From positions 1 to 64,000 of the forward strand of contig MZZL01000136.1 in the NCBI GenBank assembly GCA_002749535.1: 64,000 bases of DNA, written 5' to 3'. The notes beneath the pieces were generated by a model, which saw only the letters and a list, made by a program, of their open reading frames with translations, was not told the DNA's origin and did not search any database. The translations under genes were made by a program, and so were the position numbers. Of this stretch, positions 34,831 to 45,021 are shown one piece after another. Position 1 is the first letter of the stretch; every line of letters starts with the position of its first letter. Source of the stretch: Apophysomyces variabilis. Its lineage: Eukaryota; Mucoromycota; Mucoromycetes; Mucorales; Mucoraceae.

Positions 34831-35309
34831 ATATGACTGGAATCCACGATGTGTAGGCATTCTTGTGGAAAACTTGAATTTACTATAAGTACGAACATTT
34901 ACTGACTAACCTTTCCTTTTTTGTTTAGTCTCAAGGCCTTGGCCCGCTCCCTATCGAGAACAAAACTGGAGAAGTGGAGCTCTTCTCCTCCTGTCTGCAT
35001 CTTATCATGCGGTCACTATTTTCTAACAAGTGCTTACTTCGGACCGGGGCCGTCGTTTTCTAAGTTTACAAACGATTTCTCTGCACCGGGATTTTTTGAT
35101 CGTTGTCTGTAAAAAAGGAAGCTTAGGGCAATTGAATCTAGCCAATCACGCATGAGTCGCTATTTGTAAAATTAACTACCGCTCCACAAATATACTTCGA
35201 AAGCAACCTCAGTTGTGTCGTCGTATCTCCCTTCCGATTTCCATCAGTGTGTTGTCTACGTCCTGTCGTTATGCCTATTCATTCAGTTTTATCTGTTAGC
35301 ATCCAGCAT

Positions 35310-35362
35310 GAATGGATGGATGAATAGATGGATGGATGCATGGATGGATGGATAGATGGGTG
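35310..35362. repeat. (GGAT)n-like imperfect microsatellite
   Basis: GAATGGATGGATGAATAGAT and similar tetranucleotide units repeated with substitutions. Confidence 0.9.
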
Positions 35363-35476
35363 ATTGGATACGATAGGCTCAACGCTCTTGAAACCTACCA
35401 AGCGAAAACAGAAAAAAAGGTATATATATCGTTTTCTTGTTTGGATGCGTGCCCTAAGTCGATATGTACATGTTGT

Positions 35477-35570
35477 CGATGATGAGTCCTCTTGTAAGGC
35501 ATAGTTCAACTGACGAAGGACTTACTACCCTTTGCATGTTGATATAAAATTTTCTTTCGCCCCTATCTGA
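35477..35570. repeat. 94-bp repeat, copy 1 of 3
   Basis: Core TTGTAAGGCATAGTTCAAC..GACGAAGGACTTACTACCC..GCATGTTGA..TTTCTTTCGCCCCTATCTGA. This is the most diverged of the three direct copies. Confidence 0.9.
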
Positions 35571-35764
35571 TGACATATGTATATTTATCTGTCTTTGGGT
35601 TCCATCTTCTGACCGATCAATACGTGTTTTAACTAATATGCGTTGCTGTTTGTAGTATGAATTTGCTAGTATGATAGCAATATTGCAATGAGAAGACCTA
35701 GTGCAATAGGTTAAAGGGTAGGCCATCCTTTTTTGTCATGTGAATTTTCATGAGCGTGTCCTGC

Positions 35765-35858
35765 TATGATGATATCTGCTTTGTAAGGCATAGTTCAACA
35801 GACGAAGGATTTACTACCCTTCGCATGTTGACACAAACTTTCTTTCGCCCCTATCTGA
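35765..35858. repeat. 94-bp repeat, copy 2 of 3
   Basis: Begins TATGATGATATCTGCTTTGT and ends TTTCGCCCCTATCTGA. It differs from copy 3 at only about three positions, and flanking DNA is unrelated. Confidence 0.92.
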
Positions 35859-36040
35859 GAAGAAAAAATAAGGACACGCTTTTGAAAATATGACGATTTG
35901 TTGTGGAAAATGATGTAATTAACGCGTTTCAAAAGTTTTTTTTTACTATAGACTGACACTGGTAACCAGCTTGGATAATCGTGCCTAAAAAGGTGAATAT
36001 CGTCTTTATTTTTCTTTCCCAAGGTCAACATCTGTTCTTT

Positions 36041-36134
36041 TATGATGATATCTGCTTTGTAAGGCATAGTTCAACAGACAAAGGACTTACTACCCTTTGC
36101 ATGTTGACACAAACTTTCTTTCGCCCCTATCTGA
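36041..36134. repeat. 94-bp repeat, copy 3 of 3
   Basis: Same start and end as copy 2, 276 bp downstream of it in the same orientation. Confidence 0.92.
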
Positions 36135-37600
36135 AAAAAAGAACAATGTTTCCTTATACACTGGGACAATTCCTTGAACAGAACCAATGGGCAATTTTAC
36201 TCATTTAGCTTCATCTTTATAGGCACTACTTGTTATGGTAAGACATGTCAGCTAAGCAGTTATTTTCCAACAAAATCGTTTCTTTTTAATAAAACTTATT
36301 TGTGTCCCTACATTTTCTGATTCATTGCTATGAAAATTTTGTCCAAACATAATACGAATTGCCAAGATGCTACATAGTGTTCATAGGCCATACCAAAAAG
36401 AGAATGCTATACAAACAGGTTGGCACCTCTTATTGAATTGAAGGGTTTCCAGGATGACTACAGGTTTAAATTGGACTCACCAAGTCAAACCGCGATTAAT
36501 ATCTCTTATTACATTTATTTGCCTTTTAGGGCATAGGAAGCCAACTCAACAATATGGCAGCGATAACAGTCATCATCACTGTCACCATCATTATCAGGGT
36601 TCAGCACAATGTTGCCTAAAGCCATAAGATCTTATGCAATATGAAAGATGAACCAATTTTACCGTCACTGTTAGCAAATAGATGCATCATCTCCCTCATT
36701 TCGGGATAATATAAGATTCATTTAGGTGTAATCTGCTGCAGTTTCCAGATTCTCTCAGCTTCAGGGATACTAGAATTTGAAGAATCCGTCTTTAGACTTA
36801 TTGCATTCATTTGTCTACGCTTTATTGTGCAATAGGAGAAAATGAAGAAACGGATATGCGAAGGAAGGACGACTATTTTATTATCCCGGCTTGGGTTCTG
36901 TTCATGCAGAATTATTAAATCTCCTACTCTTCAGCCTGTCCTGTGTTTTGGGACCGCCCACAGACGTTTGTTTGCATTCTCAAGATCTTGTGAGAAGTGA
37001 GGGAAAGAGGATGACTGTACTCGGAAATTAAAAAACCTATTTAGCCGAAGAGAGCAAACAGATACTTTTCAAAGTTGAGTCTCCAATAGAGCTTACATAT
37101 CTTGATGCAAAACACTTATTTCTTTCAAACGTATGAATTCTCCTTAAAACCGTAGGAAAAACAAAAGGATAGATCGAGACATTGACATCATTGGTTGTTA
37201 TGGGAAAAAAAAAGAAAGGTTGTCTGGTTTTGTCAGGTATCCATATCATCATCGGATTTAAAAAAAGAATACTCGTTGACACCCAAATAACTGGTTCACC
37301 TGACCTTGACATTTGATGCTTTTGTTGGGGGTGGGGGTTAAGCCATACGGGGGACTCAGATACCTTAGGTAAGCTTTTTTGGGTTAAAACATTTTCCCAA
37401 AGGAGGCATATCGTTGTTTCTATCGAAATTTTTTTTTCCAAGTAGACAGTAACAGACTTTCAAACGGATGATAACAACATAGGAGACTATCATTTTTCTT
37501 TTATTTACGAAACTATGTAAACAGGTGTGTGTATCAATTTATGTACAAAACGCTAAAGGGGACAAACGAGAAGTAAGTGTCACAGAAGAATTAGGGAAGT

Positions 37601-37885
37601 TCATAGAGTGCCTGATTCCTCTTCCACTTCAACAATGGTTTCCATGGGTGCAATCGGATAAGTTCGCCATCGTCGTTTATCTTGAGAAGCATCATGACGT
37701 TTGAAGTCTGCTGTTATCGGTGGAGATGATGATGGTAAAGAGGACGACGACGATGGTTTAGCACGGTTTCGCCATGTTAACGTTGCTGCGGAACGATTGC
37801 ATAAGGAAACGAGGTCGACGCTGTGAGGATAAGGTTCGGAGACAAAGAGTTGGCAAGGATACAGGCCAGGAACAGTTTCCATCAT
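37601..37885 (-). CDS. Small hypothetical protein (about 94 aa)
   Basis: Open frame from MMETVPGLYPCQLFVSEPYP to EEESGTL. The middle is Ser/Pro-rich (a run of about six Ser then LPSSSPP), flanked by ordinary mixed sequence such as DASQDKRRWRTYPIAPMETI, and the tail is acidic. Upstream in-frame sequence is low-complexity Phe/Ser-rich, so the internal Met at 37885 is preferred. No family recognised. It sits at the start of the gene-dense half. Confidence 0.42.
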   Translation of the reverse strand: MMETVPGLYPCQLFVSEPYPHSVDLVSLCNRSAATLTWRNRAKPSSSSSLPSSSPPITADFKRHDASQDKRRWRTYPIAPMETIVEVEEESGTL

Positions 37886-38397
37886 GGTTCGATTTCGGAA
37901 AGAATAAAGTGAAGAAAAAAGAAAAGTAGAAAAAGGAAAGAAAAAGACAGAAGCCAATTTTATAAGGTTTTTTTTTCTAATTGTTGTTCTTGTGATATGT
38001 GTCTTTGGGATGAATGGCTCCAGAAAGACACTCCACTGGACAAGAAAAAGTACACACATCTCCATTTTTAGCAATTCCAAAATGCAGAAGAGATAATTTA
38101 AAACCCAGATACAATCTCGCTAACATTTCTCGTTATAGAAATGGCAAACAGGAGAACAGACAAGCGTGTTCAATTGTCAAAGAAAGGAAGATCATTATAA
38201 TATTATACCGAAGAAATGGGATGCATTGTCACGTAGCTGCTTTGCATAGGAAAACATGCGAAGGAAGACGAAATTCACTCCAGTGACGTCAACTTAATGT
38301 GGCACACAGTCACATCTACGCAGCAACTGCTGTAACGCCAGAAGAAAGGATTGTCTGGCAGCCCTTTCAACACCATCGTCCTGTCGAGTGCCCTAAG
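37886..38397. promoter_or_regulatory. Divergent intergenic region upstream of RBX1
   Basis: About 0.5 kb between the small minus-strand frame and RBX1. It presumably holds both promoters, and no specific motif was identified. Confidence 0.35.
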
Positions 38398-39137
38398 ATG
38401 TCGACACCTATGGATATCGATGAAGCATCTCCTGCCGCAGCACAGGACACTTCTGTGGAACAGCAAGATATCGCCAAGGGAAAAAGTAAAGCAAAAGATA
38501 CCGGCGAAAGAAGACGGTTTGAAGTCAAAAAGGTACACCATCTTCCTCATGGAGCTTTTCTATTCTATGAGTTTCCGGCTGAATTGACGCTCATTTTCTT
38601 TTCTTGTTTAGTGGAATGCTGTAGCTCTTTGGGCTTGGGGTAAGCATAAGAAAAGAACTCATTTCTCGTTGTTTGCATCGAGAGCTTATAAAGACACGTT
38701 ATGTTTGTAAAAGATATTGTTGTCGACAACTGTGCCATCTGTAGAAACCATATCATGGACCTATGTACGTACTATTTGATATTCGAAACCTTACCATCTA
38801 ACATATATCCTTCCTTATTCCTTGTTTTAGGCATTGAATGTCAAGCAAACCAAGCATCTGCGACAACCGAGGAGTGTACCGTCGCGTGGGGAACCTGCAA
38901 TGTAAGAACATGGGCAGCCTTTTTCCGAAAGGATCGCTTAATAATAGCTTATTGTCATTCTTTTTCTAGCACGCCTTCCATTTCCACTGTATATCCCGTT
39001 GGCTAAAGAGTCGACAGGTTTGTCCGCTTGACAATCGTGAATGGGAGTGGCAAAAGTAAGTTCGGCATGATGATTGTGCAATTCAAAGATAGAAAACTCT
39101 GTCATTCCTAACCGCGCTCGTTAGGTACGGACGATAA
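38398..39137 (+). CDS. RBX1: RING-box protein Rbx1/Hrt1 (SCF ubiquitin ligase subunit)
   Basis: The RING subunit of cullin-RING ligases recruits the ubiquitin- or Nedd8-loaded E2. Six exons: 38398-38532, 38612-38639, 38714-38764, 38831-38901, 38970-39055 and 39125-39137, about 127 aa. The N-terminus [11 protein letters not shown] is a species-variable acidic tail. After it come [17 protein letters not shown] (the cullin-binding beta strand), [35 protein letters not shown] and [18 protein letters not shown]. All Cys/His/Asp zinc ligands of the RING-H2 are present. The last exon is only 13 nt. Near-identity with animal and yeast Rbx1 makes this secure. Confidence 0.97.
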
Positions 39138-39829
39138 ATTACTTGATACTGAGGTAAAAAGAAAAGTTGGGCAGGTCCGTTGTGCTTGGAAGGTTTTTTT
39201 CTAGTTTTCTTTCTTCTTTCGTGGATCGTTTTAGATGGATCCATCCTCAAAGTTTGCGTTGTTTTACCGGTTTCCCTGAAATTGATCTTTCGCTCTGTCC
39301 CTCTCACTCTCTTTTTTTTTCTTGTTGTTATTTCTACACGTTCCATTTTCCTTTTTTTTTTTCTTCTTGCAAAATAAACGTAGCAACACATTAGTAAAAT
39401 CAACCGGAGAAAACCTCCGTCCATACTGAGATTGGATATTATGCTTTTTCTCCCCAAATTTCTCATCTATGACATGGTTTAGAACTTACAAGCAGTGCAC
39501 CATAGTGGATGTGCCTGTGCCACTGAATAAACATGGCTTCGAAATTTTTTTGTTGGTCGAGACTGTTCGGTTTTACATATAGACCAGACCCTCGCGTATT
39601 CTTTGCTTACAAGAAATTCTCGTTTCTTCTCATTAACCTGCCATTCGCTGGCGTGCTTATTATAACCGCGTTATGACTACGAATGAAGGAAAGAAACAGC
39701 GTTCGATAAGTAGGAATACTGGATGTGTAAACATAGTAGGATTTGAACATTTGCTTGGAATCACTTTATGCTTTTTGGGTAAAACTTATTATGCGTTTTC
39801 TTCTTTTATGTGCTATTTACATATGGGAT
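39138..39829. other. Intergenic between RBX1 and ZMAT5 (convergent 3' ends)
   Basis: T/C-rich with several oligo-T runs near 39200-39370, as expected for a convergent 3' region. A 127-codon minus-strand frame here is almost all Lys/Arg and is a reading of the T-rich tract. Confidence 0.5.
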
Positions 39830-40438
39830 CTAACCCCAGAAGCCAGTATGGGTCCATTCATAGCCCTGTTTCGGTGGTGGCTTCAATGAAGGAGGTAAAT
39901 CCTGCACTTTCCATCCTTTTGGCAGTCTGTATTTCGGTTTCTTTTTACTGGCAGCCTCTGCTTTGGCTGTGGCTAGGATCATGGCTTCGTGCTGTTGCTG
40001 TTGCTGAGCCTGAAACCAACGGATAAGTTCAGGTGGTAAGATGGGCTGGCCTGTCATATCCAATGTGACATGACTGTATTTGCAACTCAGTTCATATTCA
40101 CAGTAGCCATGTGTGAAAAAGTGGCGGCAAGGCGGCTTGTTCATTTGTTCAGCGAGAAAATCGTTGGGGTCTAATTCGGTTCTGAATGAGGAAAACGAAT
40201 GGCCTTTGTCGTTACAAGGAAAAAGAATTAAACACCTTTAAACCAATCGTAATGCAGTTTCTTATTTGCGAGATGCACTGATCCCTCATTGTGCTTTTTG
40301 CGGTTTGTGTCATTGTCAGGAAATGAACAATCGCAGAAATCGCAGTAATCTATAACCGTGTATGAATGAGTTCTTTCACCGTCTGGATTGTTTCTTCTTT
40401 TTACTATTTTTTTTTTTCACGTTACATTTTTTGGGCAT
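39830..40438 (-). CDS. ZMAT5: ZMAT5 / U11-U12 snRNP 20K homologue (minor spliceosome)
   Basis: ZMAT5 is the 20-kDa protein of the U11/U12 di-snRNP, used only in splicing of U12-type introns. Three exons: 40438-40426 (13 nt, MPKK plus one base), 40349-40236 and 40170-39830, about 155 aa (human about 170). A U1-type C2H2 finger (YYCDFCDCSF..NRKKH) is followed by HYDWFKDPNDF, then a CCCH finger (PPCRHFFTHGYCEYELSCKYSH). A Gln run follows, and a C-terminus DLPPSLKPPPKQGYEW..GFWG closely matches the end of the animal protein. The tiny first exon is inferred because it exactly restores the conserved start MxKxYxC. Confidence 0.9.
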
Positions 40439-40960
40439 TTGAACAGGAAAAGAAAAAAGCGGCTCGGAGAAAGAACTCAAACCGTTGGCACACGTGAGAA
40501 AAAAAGTCGTTATGTTCCAAATCGGTGCCTGACTTCGTTCTGAAGTGGCATGTTGGGGTCCCCACCAAAAAAAGAAAAAGAAGGAATCCGCAAAAGTGGA
40601 GTTCAAGATATACTCTAGGCTATTCAATCGATCTTATTAGACATTATAATGGATGTTCCCATTTATCCTGTCAAGCAAAAATGCGGTGTGGATAGGCAGA
40701 GATAAAGAAGGGAGTGCGTGTGTGTATGGAGCTATTTGGGAAACCACACCGTTTTTTAGTAGCACGTGAAAAAATATGGTTTCACATGGCTCTTCTGTCC
40801 CCAACTTCAATTATTTTTTCTCTCGTTTCTTTCCTTTTCTTCCAAAAGGCTTTCTCTTCTCTTCCCTGTTTTTCTTTTCCCATTGTTGCTTCACCTTGTT
40901 AACGCCAGACTGCAACTGATTACGAATACAGAAGAACAATAAAGCATAACCTCATTCAGT
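40439..40960. promoter_or_regulatory. Divergent promoter region ZMAT5/OPI1
   Basis: About 520 bp between two divergently transcribed genes. It includes T/C-rich stretches (about 40810-40890) and 'ggcacacgtg' near 40490. An E-box-like CACGTG is present at about 40493 and 40764; use by any factor is only a guess. Confidence 0.4.
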
Positions 40961-42721
40961 ATGGCGCACTCTCCTCAACAATCTTCACGCATGTCCATCA
41001 CTCAACTATGTAATGCCGATGAACCCGAACAACAACACCAACAACTTGATCTCGACATCTCAACTGATATTGAGGATCCCGATGTAAAATTAGCAGCTGA
41101 AGTATTAGGTGATATGGCCAGAGGTAGTACAGGTATGTTGCAAGAAAGAAAAATTATAGACACAATAGATAATGAAATTTTTTGAATTACCGAAATGTAA
41201 CCACTCTGTCATTAGCCGACACTTCCAAACAGATAAGGCTTCCTTCGATGTCAACCTTCCCATCAGCACCTTCTACGACACCCAGCTCACCTTTACCTAC
41301 TCCTTCCTCTTCAGTATCCAATCCACGTTATTCCTTCTCCAGCGATTCTACCCAAGAAGAGGATCCGCGATCACAACAACAACAGCAACAGCAGCCACAT
41401 TTCATGCATCGAGTTTCCAATATTCCGATCGTGAACAATGCATTACGAGTTTATGAAAATTCCAAAGCATCCAACAGCGTTGTCAAATACGGTGCAGAAA
41501 TGGTCGAATCCTTCGCAAGTCCTATCTACGACAAATTTGGCAAGCGAGCATTATCTGGTGTGGACAAATGGGGTTGTAAGCAATTAGACAAGGTATTATC
41601 TGATTTTCCCTTTGCACCATGTTGCATTCTTATTTTGGCTAAAAAATTTTCTTTATTACCCACACCCAGTTAGAAGAACGTTATCCATCATATGTCAATT
41701 CATCCGATCATGAAGACGATGCAGTGGCTACAGCCCATGCTCTTGCTCGCGCTTCTCTTTCTGATGAACCAGAACACGAATCGATCAGAAGACGACGGCA
41801 TGATGACGATGCACGTAAGTTGCAAATAAACAATGAGAAATAAGTCCTATGCATAGCCCAACTAAAAACTTGCCAAAAAAATCAGATGGAATGAAATCAC
41901 GACCACGACCTTGTTCTCGATCGACATCGCCTCATCGGCCCTATACCCTAGCTCCAAAATCATCTACAGCGAGTCGTCATCGTCCTCAACCGATCTCCAA
42001 GAGCAAGTGGCATCAGATAGTAATGCATGCCGGATCCGCTGCAGGGACCACGGCTGCCGTGATCAGCGAAGAAAGTATGAAGTGTCTTCGATACTGTCTT
42101 AGCTGGCTGCAGGTGAGGTTTACCCTTTCTATAATATTCCATCCATTTTACAGTGTTATTAATCCATTATGTTCTTGTCTTTTATAGTACGCGACACAAC
42201 ATATTGATCAACAAATGAATATTCTTCGCAATTTCCTAGTTTCATTGGCAACTCAGAAAGACGAGGAGAGTAAATCCAAGGCAGTGGCAGTTCCGAATAC
42301 GGCGACAGCTACATTGGCAGCCATCAAAAAGGAGATTATCGATACCCTACGCAAGGTGGTGGATGTTGTTAGCAAATATGCAGGCACTGGTCTTCCAGAG
42401 CAAGCCAAAGCTAGTGTACGTCAATTTATTTTGGCATTACCAGGTCGTTGGGCCAGTATCAACACATCGACAACGGTTTCTCCCGCTGCTTCTCCGGCAT
42501 TACATCCACATGCATCTCCCCAAGTGCATGAAACTTCGATTCGCTTGCTTAACTTTGGAGGCGAATCCTTGGAAATGCTTCAATCTGTCTCCAACGTGTT
42601 TGCGGATACAATCGATCGTGCAGAATTGTGGTTAGAACGTCTGCGTGTTGTTGGTGTCACTGGTACTCATGGCCGTGCTGCGGGAGCCAAATCAGAACCT
42701 GAGCGAATGGATCTCAGTTAA
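40961..42721 (+). CDS. OPI1: Opi1-family transcriptional regulator
   Basis: In yeast Opi1 represses inositol/choline-responsive phospholipid genes and is held at the ER by phosphatidic acid. Five exons: 40961-41132, 41216-41592, 41670-41814, 41886-42112 and 42188-42721, about 484 aa. Family blocks in order: MSITQLCNA; DPDVKLAAEVLGDMARG; a Ser/Pro then Gln-rich linker; HRVSNIPIVNNALRVYENSK; NSVVKYGAEMVESFASPIYD; DKWGCKQLDKLEERYP; SKWHQIVMHAGSAAGTTAAV; SEESMKCLRYCLSWLQ; and a C-terminal helical part (YATQHIDQQMNILRNFLVSL) continuing to ERMDLS. All exon joins preserve the frame. Filamentous-fungal Opi1 homologues share these blocks. Whether inositol control is conserved here is unknown. Confidence 0.93.
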
Positions 42722-42903
42722 AAGAACTTAGGTTCCTCCTCTTCTTACTTTTCATTTTGTTTCCTTTCTTCTTTTTCTATTGATATACCAACATGTGTTC
42801 TCTCTCTATTCTCTTTTCCCACTTTTCTCTTATACTTTCTTTGTTTCTATCTTTTTTTTTTCTTTTTCTCTTCATGTACAGTTTCCGGAAAAAGAATTTC
42901 GCA
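42722..42903. terminator. OPI1 3' region, T/C-rich
   Basis: Strongly pyrimidine-rich sequence with a long oligo-T/CTTT tract (about 42780-42860), consistent with a 3' untranslated region and 3'-end signals. Confidence 0.35.
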
Positions 42904-43164
42904 ATGGATGAAAATCAAATGTTGCTGGCCATGGAAATTAAATTGTTGCAGCGAATGAAATCCCAATGTTCGCAAAGTTACCAGAAGCCAATAACACAGA
43001 AACATAGAAAGCAATCTATCATTCTTTATAACATCTTCACAGGCCTCACGATACTATTATACCTAGAGGTATTAACTATCTCATATATAAGAGATCAACT
43101 CCACGACCATGAAATTCAAGACTCACCGCAAGCTGTAATACCTGACATGCAAAAAGGTGAATAA
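42904..43164 (+). CDS. Possible small membrane protein (86 aa)
   Basis: Begins MDENQMLLAMEIKLLQRM, an amphipathic helix. A basic stretch (QKPITQKHRKQS) is followed by one hydrophobic segment (ILYNIFTGLTILLYLEVLTI) and a hydrophilic tail, an arrangement fitting a single-pass protein. An upstream in-frame Met (42874) and a possible acceptor (TACAG) just before SFRKKNF leave the start open. No family recognised, and it could be chance. Confidence 0.35.
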   Translation: MDENQMLLAMEIKLLQRMKSQCSQSYQKPITQKHRKQSIILYNIFTGLTILLYLEVLTISYIRDQLHDHEIQDSPQAVIPDMQKGE

Positions 43165-43955
43165 AGCAATTTCCTATACCCTAGTAACCCTTTAACAGGA
43201 TTGATCTGGTCTAGATGGACACACTTTAGTATCATTGCGCTCATATGGAGCCAAAAAAAAAAGGGTATCGAAAAAAGATGGCCCTGTCTCGTGGCAGTCA
43301 TTACAGTTATCTAAAACACACACACACACACACTCTCTCTCTCTCTCTCTCTTTCCTGTTGGCGAGAAAAAAGTTAAGCTACATTGGCAGATAAATACAG
43401 TGAAAGTAAATATAGCTTCACAGTTTCCAAGGCTTTCTGTTCCATCTCATTTTTCTAAATTTTCATATATCGCAATCGCGAATGTTTGCCTTATCAGCTA
43501 AATCACCAAGGCAAGAGTCTACTGCAAACGAGATATTTTGTCAAAATGAGCAGTTTCATGCCTTTATTCTATGCATAGAGCTACTTGTTCTTGCTCTTTA
43601 ACCCATCTTGGAACGGGTTTTATGTCCTTAAGAAATTGCTCCGCGTTACGAGAACATCAATTTCCAACTAGTTGGCAGCAAGTGATCCACTCATACACTT
43701 ATCTGTTAGTATGGAAAGAGTGTACAGCTTGCCCAAAACTAGGGACAAACAGGAAAGAAGAATAGTGTTATCGATATCAACTTTCAAAAAGCATGTTGCA
43801 GGATTGGTATCGGCGTTTGTAAGGTTGCCGGACCGCACCGTGATAGGAACAGTGTCCGTGGCGGAAACCGGGAATGGTATCGGGGGAGGCAGCCCAAGGC
43901 TACCGAAAAACTGCCTGGTGTAGAACCTCCTCTTTTTTCTTGTATCCAACAGAAA
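43165..43955. other. Intergenic upstream of ribosomal protein gene
   Basis: Contains an (AC)n(TC)n microsatellite at about 43316-43352. No gene recognised; the right part should be the eL8 promoter and 5' UTR. Confidence 0.45.
43316..43352. repeat. (AC)n(TC)n microsatellite
   Basis: Uninterrupted AC units followed directly by CT/TC units. Confidence 0.95.
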
Positions 43956-45021
43956 ATGGTACGTTGAAAGTCATCGATTCAAATAAGCAAGAAAACAGAA
44001 AAAGGGAATGGATGAATGGAATGGATGGATGAACGGGACCATTTAGTTTTTCACGCCCGGAAAACGATACAGACGCATGTAACCCAACACTTTTTTTTCT
44101 TTTTAATGTATAGCCTCCCGCCAAGAAGTCCACCGGCAAGAAGGTCGCTCCCGCTCCCTACCCCATCAAGGGAAAGCAGACTGCTAAGGCTCCCGCCAAC
44201 CCCTTGATTGAAAAGCGTCCCAGAAACTTCGGCATTGGTAAATACTAAACATTTCAGTTTCATGATCGATGAGAAAATAAAAAGAAAAAAAGAAAGACAA
44301 AACGAAACGAATTTACGCATTGGAAACCTAACACTTCGTTATTTTAGGTCAGGATATCCAACCCAAGCGCGATGTGTCCCGTTTCGTCAAGTGGCCCGCG
44401 TACATTCGTCTTCAGCGCCAGAAGAAGATCTTGTACCAGCGTTTGAAGGTCCCTCCCTCCATCAACCAGTTCACCAAGGTGTTGGACAAGAACACGGCCA
44501 CCCAGCTTTTCAAGTTGGCCAACAAGTACCGCCCTGAGACCAAGGCCGAGAAGAAGACCCGTCTTCGCGCCGCTGCCGCTCTCAAGGCTGAGAAGAAGGA
44601 GGTCCCCAAGACCGAGAAGCCCGTCGTTGTCAAGTACGGTATCAACCACATCACCGCCTTGGTCGAATCCAAGAAGGCTCAGTTGGTTGTGATCGCCGAC
44701 GATGTCGACCCCATCGAATTGGTCTTGTGGTTGCCCGCTCTCTGCCGCAAGATGGGTGTCCCCTACTGCATTGTCAAGGGTAAGGCCCGTCTCGGTACCG
44801 TTGTCCACAAGAAGACCGCCACCGCCCTTGCCTTCACCGAGGTCAAGGATGCCGACAAGGCTGAGTTGGCTAACTTGGTCTCTGCCGTCAAGGCCAACTA
44901 CAACGACAAGTTCGAGGAGACCCGCCGCCAATGGGGTGGAGGTATCATGGGTGTCAAGTCCCAGGCTAAGATGGCCAAGCGTGCTGCTGCCGCTGCCAAG
45001 GAAATTGCTGCTCGTCAGTAA
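43956..45021 (+). CDS. RPL8: 60S ribosomal protein eL8 (yeast L8 / human L7a)
   Basis: A large-subunit protein of the L7Ae/L30e/S12e RNA-binding family. Three exons: 43956-43958 (just the ATG, then GTACGT), 44114-44237 and 44348-45021, giving about 266 aa. The start is [17 protein letters not shown], followed by [20 protein letters not shown], the family-typical [20 protein letters not shown], the L7Ae-fold core ([40 protein letters not shown]) and [19 protein letters not shown]. Codon use is strongly biased to C-ending codons (AAG, GCC, ACC), unlike neighbouring genes, as expected for very high expression. An ATG-only first exon is common in ribosomal protein genes. Confidence 0.97.

Larger units (their letters stand above)
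34831..37600. other. Intergenic boundary between accessory and housekeeping parts
   Basis: About 2.8 kb without a recognisable gene. It contains a GGAT/GATG-type microsatellite near 35310-35360 and three copies of a 94-bp repeat, listed separately. Open frames near 34921-35112 and 37037-37441 have no recognisable features. Confidence 0.5.

Noticed and set aside
39083..39466. 127-codon Lys/Arg-rich minus-strand frame
   Set aside because: A reading of the T/C-rich 3' region between RBX1 and ZMAT5, with no ordered sequence.
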